Numbered from the stretch's first letter, positions 18,025 through 28,448 are shown. The stretch is DNA of 64,000 nt from Bradyrhizobium sp. MOS003 (GCF_003020125.1 NZ_PYFW01000002.1:884550-948549), one strand, 5' to 3'. Numbers and translations are program-made. The notes: generated from the letters alone by a model not told the origin.

Positions 18025-18049
18025 GCGCGCACATACACACCATGCTGCA

Positions 18050-18075
18050 CCCCCGCCCCAGTGGCGGGGGTTTTT
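18050..18075 (+). terminator. Rho-independent terminator after the DGQHR gene
   Basis: An 8-bp stem, CCCCCGCC (18050-18057) with GGCGGGGG (18063-18070), is followed directly by TTTTT. It lies 26 bp past the stop codon and fits a classic intrinsic terminator. Confidence 0.9.
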
Positions 18076-18132
18076 GTATCCGCACAAAATAGTTTATTCG
18101 TAAGCATTCGGTGAGAACCGCGGCAGGACCAC

Positions 18133-19701
18133 TCAGGCGGCCTGATCGACGCGCCGCCAATTCCACGGAAGGAGTTCGTCGAGCCGGTGGGCGGGATGCT
18201 CTGCGATGCGGTCCAGAACGTCAGTCAGCCAGGCTTGCAGGTCGATGTCATTCATCTTGGCGGTGACGATCAGGCTGTACATCAGCGCGGCGCGGTCGCC
18301 GCCGCGGTCGGAGCCGCAGAACAGCGAGGACTTCCTACCGAGCGCGCGATGCCGCGCAGCGCCCTCTGCCGGTTGTTGGATAGACAGATACGGCCGTCGT
18401 CGAGGAAGCGGGTGAACGCGCTCAACGCTTGAGCATGTAATCCATCGCCTTGGCGACGTCGTTGCCGGTGGACCCAGCAAGCGGCTTCCAGGATTGGACC
18501 CACATTGCGGCCGGCCTCGTAAAGTCTGCCATAGCCGCCATAGGCGTCGGCTTGGAAGATCCCGCTGTAGCTCGCCAGATGCGGCTGCGGATGCTCTCCA
18601 GCGCGATCGCGCGAGTAGTAGAACACAGCCCCGGGCGGCGCCTGTCCGCCGAACGGCTTGTCGTCCCGGACATAGCCCCAGATCCGGCCAGTCGAGGTCT
18701 TGCCCTTGGCTAGAACCGGCACCGTGGTGTCGACGCCGTGCAAGCGGTCGGCGGCGAGCACATGGACTTCGAGGCGATTGAACAGCGGCATCAGCGCGAG
18801 CGTGCAACCGCCGACCTGGCCGGCAAGCGTCGACAGGCTGACCGGCACACCTTCCCGGGCTTAGCGCTCGGCATGCCGGTTCAGCGGCCGGTGCTGGCCG
18901 AACTTCTCGAACAGCACCATCGCCCGGAAGCTCGGGCCGGCCAGCCGCGGGCGATGACGTGGAACGGCGGCGGCGCCTGGCTAATCTTCTCGCAGTCACG
19001 GCAGGTGAACCTCTCCCGGACGTGCTGGACCACCTTCCAGGATTTCGGGATCACCTCCAGTGTCTCGGTGATGTCCTTGCCGAGCTTGGCAGCCGCGAAC
19101 CGCTGCACCAGGCGCATCAGGTCGGCCCGGATACGATCACGCGCTCGCGGGGCAGATGATCCGGCAATGGTTTGCGGGATGGGCGCTGGCGGGTGAACGA
19201 CGCCACGGTCGTGGTGTTCGTGATCCTGGCCGCGGCCATCTCGGCAGCCAATACGTCCTCAGTCGCTGAGGCCTCGAGTTCCTCTAGCGTCAGTTCGAGT
19301 TGATCCAGCGGCCTTGCGGTACGTTCCGAGCGAGGGCCATGACGATCACGGTTTAGCTTTTTGATCTGCTGCTTCAGGTGGGCGATCAACGCATGGTCGT
19401 CAGACTGTTGGGCGCGAACGATTGCGAATTCGGCGCGCGTTGCCAGCAACGCCGCCTGCAGCGCCTCAACATCTTCCGGCAGCGTCTCGGGACCGTCACT
19501 ACCCGCAGCGAACAACCGCCGCCACGTCAGCAGCAACGACCGCGATATCCCGTGCCGCCGCGCCGTCGACGAAATCGCCCGCGGCGCGTGCACGCCTTCC
19601 AGCACGATCTTCAGTTTCTCGTCGCGAATGATCTCATCAATCAACTGCAGCATGGCCTGTCTACAGAGGCGCTCAAATCCGCTGTCCAACTTACCGAACA
19701 A
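18133..19701 (-). mobile_element. IS66-family element remnant with broken transposase
   Basis: On the minus strand, pieces of an IS66 TnpC transposase are found in order but in different frames: HLKQQIKKLNRDRHGPRSER (19.3 kb), FTCRDCEKISQAPPPFH (19.0 kb), LEVHVLAADRLHGVDTTVPV (18.7 kb), GRIWGYVRDDKPFGG (18.65 kb), ASYSGIFQADAYGGYGRLY (18.5 kb) and LLPWNWRRV (18.15 kb). Its N terminus is joined to a TnpA-like fragment (ARRHGISRSLLLTWRRLF), so tnpB and parts of both neighbours are lost. A possible terminal GTAAGCATTCGGTGAGAAC lies at 18099; no matching partner is seen at the other end. The element is inactive. Confidence 0.85.
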
Positions 19702-19722
19702 CTTAAACCTTCTGCCGGCTGA
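19626..19722 (+). repeat. Partial copy of the 3' end of the gene at 20416-21603
   Basis: Translated on the + strand this reads NDLINQLQHGLSTEALKSAV and then a stop, close to the last residues of the 395-residue protein (NDLISRLQHGLSAEALKRAV at 21532-21592). The DNA is also similar, roughly 45 of 66 bases. It sits at the broken edge of the IS66 remnant and looks like the tail of a lost or duplicated gene. Confidence 0.5.
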
Positions 19723-19976
19723 GTCGACCAGTAGAATAGGATGTATAGACTCATTCTACGATACCGGAGGCCACTCGATAGAGAACGATCGCCGTCAGAT
19801 GTCGCTAGGCTTCATCGATCAGCTCAATACGGAATCTATTGAAACGAACACCCAGGCGTCGCACCATCACACCTTCGTCGTATGGTTTAAAAAATTCTGG
19901 ACAGACCCACTCGCTTTCAATCATACGTTGGCAACACGAATTGGAGGCAACTCGCTTCTCCAGCTATGAGTAGGCA

Positions 19977-20342
19977 ATGCCGGAACCAAGTTCCTTAGGT
20001 CGTCAAATTGAAACCGCGTTGAGTTCCGTCTACGCAACCGACAAAGCAGGACACAGCCAGTATGTTCTGCGATACCGAACGCCAACGAGAATCCCCTTCG
20101 CAATTAATAGAACACCACAAAGCGCGACGAGGTTTTGGTTTCCGGCGATTGATCGCCTAAGGGTGGCGTTGGAGCAAAAGGGTTTTGCATGCCATCAAAG
20201 CGAGCCTCGATCTGACTCGCAGCATGGTACGGGCCGAAATAGCAATCTCGATGTAATTCCCGAGTTCAAAGGAAAGTCGGTCCTGTGGACGAGTGTCAAG
20301 ACGGCAAGTCAAGCAATCGAGGCAGCGTCCTGCCTTCGATAA
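19977..20342 (+). CDS. Small hypothetical protein
   Basis: A 121-residue soluble frame that I cannot assign. It contains a recognisable phrase, FWFPAIDRLRVALEQKGFAC, of a kind seen at the start of some restriction-like island proteins, and ends at NLDVIPEFKGKSVLWTSVKT. It could be a truncated larger gene, because it lies between the IS66 remnant and the next gene and ends abruptly. Coding potential is moderate. Confidence 0.35.
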   Translation: MPEPSSLGRQIETALSSVYATDKAGHSQYVLRYRTPTRIPFAINRTPQSATRFWFPAIDRLRVALEQKGFACHQSEPRSDSQHGTGRNSNLDVIPEFKGKSVLWTSVKTASQAIEAASCLR

Positions 20343-20415
20343 TTGCGCCGCATCTCGATTAACTGATGCGTTGTTATGACATAAATCGGCCATTGACCGA
20401 CCAACGCCACTCGGA

Positions 20416-21603
20416 ATGACCAAAACCAGGGAATTCACCCGCCAAGAACTTTACGACCTCGTCTGGACAACCCCTCTCGTGAAACTCGCCAAGGAGTTTG
20501 GGCTGTCCGACGTCGGCTTGCGAAAAACCTGTGTCCGCCATCAGGTACCCACTCCGCCGCTCGGCTATTGGGCCAAGCTCAGTTTTGGCAAGCCGGCTAA
20601 AAAGACGCCTCTGTTGCCGCCCAGTCCGGGCGTGTCCGACCGCGTCCTCGTCTCTGTATTTGTGCGTCCGGTTCCCCCTAAGGAAGTCATAGAGGCTGCC
20701 GCAAGGGCTCACGAGCGGATATCGACCCCCATTGTTGTGCCGGACGAGAGCCCCACCCGCCTGCACCCGACTGCCAAAGCGCTCAGGCAGGCACTCCGTT
20801 CGGCAAGGCCAGATGATGAGGGTTTTCTGCGGGTTGGTGGCCCGGGCCTTCTGGTCGCCTCCCTAGGGGCGGTCAACCGCGAACGGGCCTGGCTAATTGT
20901 CGATACGCTGCTAAAGGCCGTGGAAGCTGCTGGCCAGCAGATTAAGGCGACCGACACCGGGCTTGTTGCGATCGTTGATGGCGAAACCCTGTCACTGCGG
21001 CTTGGCGAGACAAAGGAGAAGACAGCACATCAGCCGACCCTGGCCGAACTCAAGGCTAAGGCAAACTGGGAAGAACAACACCGCAAATGGCCGTCACTGT
21101 ATAATCTCGACCGACGGCATTGGCGCAACTGGGACTATCAACCCTCCGGTCGGTTGTCGCTGACCCTGACGGACCCGCTTAGAACGCAATGGCAGGACGA
21201 CTACGTGCTGGCTCGGTGGAGCGACAGAAAGGCGAGCAAACTCGAGGCCCACCTGGAGGACGTTCTGGTCGCGATGCTGACGGGCGCTGCAACGGCGCGA
21301 CATAACCGGCTTGCCGCGGAAGCCGAAAAGCGCCGGAGAGAGGAAACTCACCAGGCTTACCTCAAAGAACAAGAACGACGGAGATACGAAGCTCAGCTTG
21401 ATGCCTTCATTGAAGCCAAGGCGGATGAGTTGATCAGGCTGCAGAAGATTGTTGCGTTCAGAGACCATCTTTCGTGGGAGCCAGGCACCCCATGTTCGCC
21501 TGCGGAAGAGGGAATCCTTCGCGCCACAAACGACCTCATCAGCCGCCTACAACATGGCTTATCCGCTGAGGCGCTCAAACGAGCAGTCAAGCTGTATAAC
21601 TAG
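20416..21603 (+). CDS. HTH-containing protein of unknown function
   Basis: A 395-residue protein. Its N terminus, EFTRQELYDLVWTTPLVKLA followed by FGLSDVGLRKTCVRHQVPTP, is a helix-turn-helix often seen in rhizobial island proteins, followed by GYWAKLSFGK. The middle is beta-rich. Residues about 295-345 form a highly charged coiled coil (AEAEKRRREETHQAYLKEQE). It has no membrane segment. It starts at ATG 20416 with a weak ribosome site. It is upstream of dpdF by 250 bp on the same strand but is probably a separate unit. The DNA-binding call is moderately supported; its target is unknown. Confidence 0.6.
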   Translation: MTKTREFTRQELYDLVWTTPLVKLAKEFGLSDVGLRKTCVRHQVPTPPLGYWAKLSFGKPAKKTPLLPPSPGVSDRVLVSVFVRPVPPKEVIEAAARAHERISTPIVVPDESPTRLHPTAKALRQALRSARPDDEGFLRVGGPGLLVASLGAVNRERAWLIVDTLLKAVEAAGQQIKATDTGLVAIVDGETLSLRLGETKEKTAHQPTLAELKAKANWEEQHRKWPSLYNLDRRHWRNWDYQPSGRLSLTLTDPLRTQWQDDYVLARWSDRKASKLEAHLEDVLVAMLTGAATARHNRLAAEAEKRRREETHQAYLKEQERRRYEAQLDAFIEAKADELIRLQKIVAFRDHLSWEPGTPCSPAEEGILRATNDLISRLQHGLSAEALKRAVKLYN

Positions 21604-21855
21604 CTCGGCTGGTCTGCGACCGTCGCCCGCGTATTGCGACGCAGCAAGCGTTGCGGGTGCTTTGCCTTGTGAGTAGGGCGCAAGAACGTTCGAATGGACA
21701 TTTAGTCGGTCTTGTTTGCGATCGCAGGTTGTGACAGCCTGCAGGCGTCATCGGGAACAAATTGCCATTTCTGACTTCGGTGTGACGTTTCAATAATGCA
21801 CTCACCTTTTCTGCTGGAGCGCGCTCCCGTCTACTGCCTTCGTAAATTAGGCTGA

Positions 21856-24297
21856 GTGCGCTTGAATAGTTTAAGCTGGCATATACGAGCGATTGACCGC
21901 TGCTACAGAGCCCTCAAAGCAGCAACCTCTTCGGCTGACCGGCTTGCGCTGATGCGCTCACTAGTGCGACTGCAACACGGCAGGCTCAGCCTCCGCGAGT
22001 CCGGAATAGAACTCACGTCTGACGAGGTTGGTCTTCTCGCCCGCTTCGGACTTGCGCTCACAGGCAACCATGATGCGCTTCGTCTAATACCAGACCAAGA
22101 GATTGTTGCAGGTCTGGAGCAGGCACTTGAACTGGACACCAGCAACAGAAGGGTCTTCGAGCCCGCCGTCGCCGACGCCGTTTTGTTGAGGCTGACGCCG
22201 CATATCAGGTACCAAAGCGAAGCCCAAAAGGCGGCGGTGCGAGCGCTCTTGACACAGCCGTCCGGCAGCGGACTCCTGGTCAGCATGCCGACCGGATCAG
22301 GTAAGAGCCTACTATTCCAATTGGCTGCCCTGTTCGAACGGCGTCGGGCCGCGGGGGCGTGTGTGCTCGTCATCACACCGACCATTGCGCTCGCACTCGA
22401 CCACGCCCGCACACTTCGGAACTTTCCCGGACTTGAAGCAAGCCGGGCTCTCACGGGTGATACGCCGGTTCAGGAGAAGAATTTAATCATCGACGCGTTT
22501 AGACGCGGCGAGATTCCCATCCTTCTGCTCTCGCCTGAGAAGGCTCTCAGCTCAGAGTTATTGCCGCACCTCTGCGAGGCTGCTCGTCCAGACTCTGTGT
22601 TGTTCGGCCTCGATGCCAGGCTGACGCACTTATTCGTGGACGAGGCGCATATCATAGAAAGTTGGGGCCGAAGTTTCCGGCCAGACTTTCAGCGTCTTCC
22701 TGCATTGCTCGTTGAGCTCCGTAATGCCAATCCCAACATACGGACTGTCCTGCTTTCCGCAACAATTCCGCCAACGGCACGCGACGTGATCTGCAAGACC
22801 TGGAGGCTCAACGGCGAATGGCTCGAAGTGGACGCTAGGACGCCTCGCTATGAGCATGATGTCGTGGTAGCATCGTTTGATTGGCCCTCAGACCGAGACA
22901 AGGCTTTCGAGTACGTCCTGGACCGGATTCCGCGGCCAGCGATCGTTTATACGACACAGGTCGCACACGCGAACATGCTTTTCGCACGCCTGACCCAAGA
23001 TCTTAGATATGCCCGCGTCGCAGTTTTTACCGGCGACACCCCACCCGCCGAACGTCAATCCATTATAGATGGCTGGGCTGCGGACAACTATGACGTAGTC
23101 GTAGCCACCTCGGCCTTCGGTCTAGGAATCGACAAGCAGGACGTTCGATCGGTCGTTCATGTCTGCTTGCCCGAAAGCGCGGCACGTTGGTACCAAGAGA
23201 TCGGTCGCGCCGCACGGGATGGCGGGCAAGGCACCGCAATATGCTTATTCACAAAGGGAGTTCGCGACCGAGATAGCGATGTCTCCCAAGCATTCGGACT
23301 TGCGACAAGTGGCTGGCTCACGCGTGAACTCGCCGAAAGCCGCTGGTCTGCACTGGTCTTCGGGGCTACAGGCAAGCATTGGGAAGCAGGACACGAAATC
23401 ATGTCCGTGAATCTCAATTCCTTGCGCGAAGGTCTCCCGCGTCAGCTCACAGACTATAACCGCGGCTGGAATATGGCTCTTCTCACCTTGATGCAACGCG
23501 CCGGCGTCATTCGAGTCCGAACCGTTTCGATCATTCGCGATCAACCCGGATCGACCTGGGATCTGGAGGTATTGGATCGAAGAATTGTCAGTACGACAGA
23601 CCCCGTCGCCTGGGACCACGTCTTCGAAGTTCGCGAGGAGGAGAAAGCTGCAGCGAGAGAAACGCTGAAGCCATTTGTAGGCGCGATGCTAAATCCGCAG
23701 CGAGAATGCATTGCCCGTTCCGCCTTCGAACTTATAGAGCCCGAAGCAGCAGTCCCACCCTGCGGTCGCTGTCAAGCCTGCCGGACCATTGGGCATAGAC
23801 CGCCGGGTATCCTGCCGTGCACTGGACTCGAGACCGCATGGCCTATTTCTCCTGATTGCGTCTCACCACTTCCCAAAGAGATCCTCATCATCGCACCGGA
23901 CGACCCCGCATTAGGCCGGCATTTCCCGAAGCTCCTGACGCGACTATCACATGCCGGAGCTGAGCAATTCATCTTGTCGTCCGAATTGGCTCTGCAAGCC
24001 GCACGCACGCTCTGTGCTTGCTCGGAGTTCGGGTTGGTCCTAGAGGCTGAAAACATTGGGTCACAAACGAAATTCGCAGCTGTTCCCACAGCTGTCGTGC
24101 TTCCAGACGACCCGGCATTGGCAAGCTTTCTGATTGGCCGGCTCAATGAATTCCGCTCCATTTCGCCCAACATTCCGATTGTTGTTGTTGCGGAACCTCA
24201 CCGGATGCTGGGCGGACGACGTCTGGATCAAACGCTATCAACGTCCGCGCCGATACACGAACAGATGCTCGACACTTTGACCAAAAGGCTGAATTGA
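21856..24297 (+). CDS. dpdF: DpdF, RecQ-like helicase of the Dpd system
   Basis: An 813-residue superfamily 2 helicase of the RecQ type. It has an N-terminal extension of about 110 residues, Walker A MPTGSGKS (144-151), DEAH (262-265), SAT (301-303), and motif VI QEIGRAARDG (447-456). Near residue 635 CGRCQAC forms a metal-binding knuckle. Length, order and the downstream dpdG-dpdH-dpdI genes match the DpdF of dpd clusters. In those systems the accessory proteins restrict DNA that lacks the 7-deazaguanine mark. The start is a GTG at 21856. It is the first gene of a + strand operon; the next gene starts directly after its stop (TGAATG). Confidence 0.88.
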   Translation: MRLNSLSWHIRAIDRCYRALKAATSSADRLALMRSLVRLQHGRLSLRESGIELTSDEVGLLARFGLALTGNHDALRLIPDQEIVAGLEQALELDTSNRRVFEPAVADAVLLRLTPHIRYQSEAQKAAVRALLTQPSGSGLLVSMPTGSGKSLLFQLAALFERRRAAGACVLVITPTIALALDHARTLRNFPGLEASRALTGDTPVQEKNLIIDAFRRGEIPILLLSPEKALSSELLPHLCEAARPDSVLFGLDARLTHLFVDEAHIIESWGRSFRPDFQRLPALLVELRNANPNIRTVLLSATIPPTARDVICKTWRLNGEWLEVDARTPRYEHDVVVASFDWPSDRDKAFEYVLDRIPRPAIVYTTQVAHANMLFARLTQDLRYARVAVFTGDTPPAERQSIIDGWAADNYDVVVATSAFGLGIDKQDVRSVVHVCLPESAARWYQEIGRAARDGGQGTAICLFTKGVRDRDSDVSQAFGLATSGWLTRELAESRWSALVFGATGKHWEAGHEIMSVNLNSLREGLPRQLTDYNRGWNMALLTLMQRAGVIRVRTVSIIRDQPGSTWDLEVLDRRIVSTTDPVAWDHVFEVREEEKAAARETLKPFVGAMLNPQRECIARSAFELIEPEAAVPPCGRCQACRTIGHRPPGILPCTGLETAWPISPDCVSPLPKEILIIAPDDPALGRHFPKLLTRLSHAGAEQFILSSELALQAARTLCACSEFGLVLEAENIGSQTKFAAVPTAVVLPDDPALASFLIGRLNEFRSISPNIPIVVVAEPHRMLGGRRLDQTLSTSAPIHEQMLDTLTKRLN

Positions 24298-25188
24298 ATG
24301 AGTGTACTTGCCCGACCACAAGGCTCGCCCGAGAGAGTCTGGTCACTGGTCGCAGGTCTCGCTGCGCTGGGTGGACGCACAGACCGCACCACATTCGAAT
24401 CTTTAATCAACCCCGGCTACAATAAGGCCGGCGTTATGACGAAGACCAAGGCAGAGTTGGCACGAGACACCCTCGGGGCAGCATCAAGTCTAGGATTGGT
24501 CGAATACAACAACGTTGAAGCTTTTCTTCGAGTAGACGTTGGGTCCGTCGATCAACTGGCTGATCATCTACATCATCACCTCACGCATTTGTCAGACGAG
24601 GACACCAACTCGGTTCTATTGGAAGCCTATTCTTGGGTGGCCGTGGAGAGTGATAGGCACGGAAACCTGAGCTGGATCTATGAACTGGACCGAAAAACAT
24701 TTGCCGATCAAGCGAACTCTGCTCTCGTTGGCGAGGACGAGGATGGTCGCCCAATGAATGAAACAAAGCTTGCCCCATGGCGACGATGGCTCACCTTTAT
24801 AGGACTGGAGATGCCACTCCCGCTTCCGGGAAATCCAAGCTTTCCGTCCCCCGTACGCCGCCTTTTGAAGGAAATTCGGCTTGCCGGATTGCCAATTGGC
24901 GAAGAGGTCGCAGGACAGGAATTTCTATCGATCATAGCAAATTGCGCTCCCTATCTCGATGGGGGCCGCCTCTTTCTTCAGGCTTGCGATAGAATGAGTC
25001 ATTCGCTTAAGCCGAGCACTTTGTCTCCCGTACTAAGCGCTGCGCTGTGGGATCTGCACGACGATGGCGCGATCACATTGCGTCCGCGAGGCGACTCAAC
25101 AAACGCAGTGAAACTGACTGGAGACGCCTCGCACAAGATACAGAACTTCAGCCTCGTCGTATTGAACGCGGAGGAGAAGGCCGCGTGA
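24298..25188 (+). CDS. dpdG: DpdG
   Basis: A 296-residue soluble protein, found between dpdF and dpdH, where dpd clusters carry dpdG. It has no motif I can use alone. It shows a winged-helix-like N-terminal part (ERVWSLVAGLAALGGRTDRT), a conserved tail GAITLRPRGDSTNAVKLTGD, and no membrane segment. It starts one base after the dpdF stop and overlaps the GTG start of dpdH (GTGA), so all three are one transcript and likely coupled. The assignment rests mainly on length and position; the biochemical role is not known. Confidence 0.75.
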   Translation: MSVLARPQGSPERVWSLVAGLAALGGRTDRTTFESLINPGYNKAGVMTKTKAELARDTLGAASSLGLVEYNNVEAFLRVDVGSVDQLADHLHHHLTHLSDEDTNSVLLEAYSWVAVESDRHGNLSWIYELDRKTFADQANSALVGEDEDGRPMNETKLAPWRRWLTFIGLEMPLPLPGNPSFPSPVRRLLKEIRLAGLPIGEEVAGQEFLSIIANCAPYLDGGRLFLQACDRMSHSLKPSTLSPVLSAALWDLHDDGAITLRPRGDSTNAVKLTGDASHKIQNFSLVVLNAEEKAA

Positions 25189-28100
25189 ATAGCCCTGTTT
25201 CAGCCTGTTGGACTAGAGATCAAGCCAAGTCTGTTTTCGTCACTGAGGCACTCGAAGGGGGGGATGCAATCTTCCTCGCAACCCATACGCCCATTCAAGG
25301 TTTCGACAGGGGTGGTCGAGATGCAGGTGAGATCGATGGGGACAACGAGCATGCCATTCTTAAGGCTCTCGCGGACCCCAATCGCCGACACGCATTTTGT
25401 GTAGTCCAGGGCGAGCCTGGATCCGGCAAGTCGCATTTGGTGCGCTGGCTCTCCGTCAACTGGTCGGTCGACACTGATATTAAGCTTCTACTTCGGCGCG
25501 CCGACGGGAGCCTTGAAGGCGCTCTCCGTCAACTGAAGGACCGCTTGCCGGCCGAGTTCGGAAAGCTATTTGACAATATCGGTCAACGACAAAGGGCCAA
25601 CTTGGGAGGACGAGCAAACGTGTTTGCGGCCACGCTCGCAGCAACTCTGGAGCCAACCCATTTTGAGAAACCAATAGGGGACGAGAAGTGGTGCGCGGAT
25701 TTTGCGCCCGGCGATATCTTGGCCAATCCAGTCATTCGACGCACTTGGAAGGGCCCGTCCCGAATTCTTAATCTCCTGGAGGGCGCCGGAGGGGAGAGAA
25801 ATAGCGCCACCGCATCATTTGACCTTTACGACATTGAGGACCTAGCCAATGCATGCGATCGACTCACGGCCGGCGCACTTAGCTATCGCTCTCAGCAACT
25901 GGTAAGCCGCCTGCAACGAGAAGCCGAAACAATCCAACGGTACCGGGAGCAGCAGTGGCGCGCCGATGAACTGGCCATTGAAGTGGCAACGTTTGTGCCA
26001 AATAGCGTTGCCCTGATCAAGGCTTTGAATGACCGCCGCAATGAGGCGATTCGAAATGTACTGGGCGTCTCGGCAGACAGCCTCAAGACACTCTTCCGCA
26101 GCGTCCGGGAGGCGTTGGGAGGTCGCGGTCAACGACTGGTCCTCCTATTGGAGGACATCACTAGTTGGGAGGGCCTTGATGACAGCCTACTCGATGTCCT
26201 TGTCGACAACGCCGAGGCGCATGGAGGAGACAGTCAAAAGGCGATCTGCCCGATCATCTCGATCGTTGGCGTCACTCCCGATTTCTATGACAAACTGCCA
26301 GGAAATATCCGGCAGCGCATCACCCACGAAATCAAGTTGGGAACAGCAAATGGCGGGCTTCAAGATGTGGCGACGCTCCGCGATCCTCGAAATCGACGAG
26401 TGTTTATGGCGCGCTACTTGGCTTCAGTCCGCGTTAGCCTGTCAGCTTTGGAACAGTGGCGCGACGAGTTTCGACGCAAACCTAGTTTGCCACCGCCCAA
26501 CGCTTGTACGGGATGCGAGAGAAAGGAGCAGTGCTTTCAAGTGTTCGGAGACGAAGACGGCATCGGGCTATTCCCCTTTACCGCTCATGCCCTCGATCGC
26601 TTTTTCGATGGCTTGAAGGAAAATGATAACGGACAGACCTGGCGTACACCGCGAGGCATTCTCCAAGGAATCCTGAACGTCAATCTCAATCAACCGGAAG
26701 CGTTGAGTGAATCCCGCTTTCCTGATCCCCTGATCGAGCGAAGCGCAATACGGGAAGATCGGCGCTCGGACAGAGTAATTTCAAACCGATTGGACCGACT
26801 TATTGTAAACAGGATCGAGGATGCCGGCGAACAAGCTCGAATGCGTCGGTTTCTAGCGTATTGGGGAAACCCGGCTCGCGCCGATACAATTGAAGTGGAC
26901 GGAGAGTTGGCTTTGGCCGGCGCAAAGCGTCGTCTCTTCGAAGCCTTTGCCTTACCCTGGATTGGCGATGAGACGGCAGACAATGGGAAAGCCGCCTACA
27001 AACCGCTCGACCCACCCAACGAGCAGCCCGCACCTGTTGTACCTGATGAACAAGAGGATGAAACGATCGAACCCAACATCGACTCCGGCCTCACTCGTAG
27101 TCCACAATTACCCGCGAGACCTCGTCCCTCCGTCGCCCCTCCGAAGCCGAGGCGCTTAACGAGTACTCGAACGGAACTCGAAAGACATCAGCACGAATTA
27201 CGAAACTGGTCGAGCGGCGAAGGAATTGAGAATCCAAGTGCGTGGAACAAGATTTTGTTCGAACTACTCCAACATGTAGACTCGCGAAGGTTTGGCATTC
27301 AACCGTATCTGTTCGAACGACTCGTGACGCAGGATATGGTTAAGCTACAGGGTAGTACGGCGGGATCCCGGCAGTATCTCGTCGTCGACGCGGAGCCTTG
27401 GGTGAGGGACGGCCTCGAAGGCTATCTTTCGCTCAAACTTGATCGAGGTCTCTCGGCGCAAGAGGCAGATTTCCATCGTCGCAATCTATTAAGAATGATG
27501 CGGCGCTTCGAAAAGCTGATCGTCTCTTACATCGAGTCGCGTATTCCAACGTTCTCCCCTGGCGAGCGCTGGTCACCCATCGTCAGTATTGCACAGGTAC
27601 TTGTGGTACGCGCCTGGCTACGGGGAACACTCGCACCTGAAGCATCAACTCTTGAACATCTAAGGGCAATCCTTAGCGATGAGCCGGACCCAACGAGTGA
27701 CCCGAAGTCGAGGTCTGCACCGTGGCAAGACTGGCTTAGCACTACGGACAAATGGCATGATCGCCTCAGAAGTGAGCTCAGAGGCCTAGTCACTTTGTCA
27801 ATTGGAGAGGGAAGTAGCGGGCTTATCGATGCGAGCGAAGTCATCGCCGCGATCGAACGCATTAGAGCGACAGGCAAGGTAGACGCAGTGCCTCAGGAAG
27901 AGGGCAACATGCCTGATATTTTGGAGCAGGCATACGAATTAACGTCCGCCTGGAAAGACAAGTGGGTCAACGTTTACAGGATTGAAGCATCAACACTAGA
28001 GGGACGGGTCAAGTCCTTGTTGTCGCGCTTGCGCGGCAACGGAATTGCTCAGCACATGACCCGACTTGATGCGGCGATTACGGCCGTTGCAGACCTATTG

Positions 28101-28448
28101 CCAGGGGCGGCGTCCGAAGCCGTGGGCAAGTGGAAGGAGACCTACTCCAGATTGAAGAATAGGCTAGAGACGGATGGACGGGCACTCGAAGAATTCATTG
28201 TAAGCTTTGAGGACGCCGAACTCGGCCTACCAGAGGGGGCGGCCAAGCGATTCGGTTGGATGGCGCGAGCTCCAGCCAAAGTTCTGTCCGATTTTCTTGA
28301 ACTGGCCAATATCGGCGAGAAACTGATCGAAGATCTTTATGAGCACGTCAATGACTGTATTCGAGAGGCCAGCGGCACCGCATCTTTGTCAGATGTAAAA
28401 CGCGCAGGCCTTGCTCTGAAGGCCGCGACGGGGGACGGAGACACCTAG
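25185..28448 (+). CDS. dpdH: DpdH, large P-loop ATPase of the Dpd system
   Basis: A 1087-residue protein. I used the GTG at 25185, which overlaps the dpdG stop; the frame is open to 25047, but that part is a shadow of dpdG. It has a Walker A, GEPGSGKS (residues 76-83), and a Walker B-like RLVLLLEDITSWEG near 316-330, then a cysteine cluster CTGCERKEQC near 441. A long proline-rich, acidic linker (about 610-660) separates the P-loop part from a C-terminal helical region. This is the DpdH layout, third in the dpdFGHI operon. It presumably provides ATP-driven sensing or movement for restriction. Confidence 0.85.
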   Translation: MNSPVSACWTRDQAKSVFVTEALEGGDAIFLATHTPIQGFDRGGRDAGEIDGDNEHAILKALADPNRRHAFCVVQGEPGSGKSHLVRWLSVNWSVDTDIKLLLRRADGSLEGALRQLKDRLPAEFGKLFDNIGQRQRANLGGRANVFAATLAATLEPTHFEKPIGDEKWCADFAPGDILANPVIRRTWKGPSRILNLLEGAGGERNSATASFDLYDIEDLANACDRLTAGALSYRSQQLVSRLQREAETIQRYREQQWRADELAIEVATFVPNSVALIKALNDRRNEAIRNVLGVSADSLKTLFRSVREALGGRGQRLVLLLEDITSWEGLDDSLLDVLVDNAEAHGGDSQKAICPIISIVGVTPDFYDKLPGNIRQRITHEIKLGTANGGLQDVATLRDPRNRRVFMARYLASVRVSLSALEQWRDEFRRKPSLPPPNACTGCERKEQCFQVFGDEDGIGLFPFTAHALDRFFDGLKENDNGQTWRTPRGILQGILNVNLNQPEALSESRFPDPLIERSAIREDRRSDRVISNRLDRLIVNRIEDAGEQARMRRFLAYWGNPARADTIEVDGELALAGAKRRLFEAFALPWIGDETADNGKAAYKPLDPPNEQPAPVVPDEQEDETIEPNIDSGLTRSPQLPARPRPSVAPPKPRRLTSTRTELERHQHELRNWSSGEGIENPSAWNKILFELLQHVDSRRFGIQPYLFERLVTQDMVKLQGSTAGSRQYLVVDAEPWVRDGLEGYLSLKLDRGLSAQEADFHRRNLLRMMRRFEKLIVSYIESRIPTFSPGERWSPIVSIAQVLVVRAWLRGTLAPEASTLEHLRAILSDEPDPTSDPKSRSAPWQDWLSTTDKWHDRLRSELRGLVTLSIGEGSSGLIDASEVIAAIERIRATGKVDAVPQEEGNMPDILEQAYELTSAWKDKWVNVYRIEASTLEGRVKSLLSRLRGNGIAQHMTRLDAAITAVADLLPGAASEAVGKWKETYSRLKNRLETDGRALEEFIVSFEDAELGLPEGAAKRFGWMARAPAKVLSDFLELANIGEKLIEDLYEHVNDCIREASGTASLSDVKRAGLALKAATGDGDT

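Noticed and set aside
16867..18087. 406-codon open frame antisense to the DGQHR gene
   Set aside because: It lies wholly opposite a gene with a clear family motif, promoter and terminator. Its product is a Leu/Val/Asp-rich mirror of the codons on the other strand.
25047..25184. Upstream extension of dpdH
   Set aside because: It is a shadow of the dpdG 3' end. The GTG at 25185 overlaps the dpdG stop.
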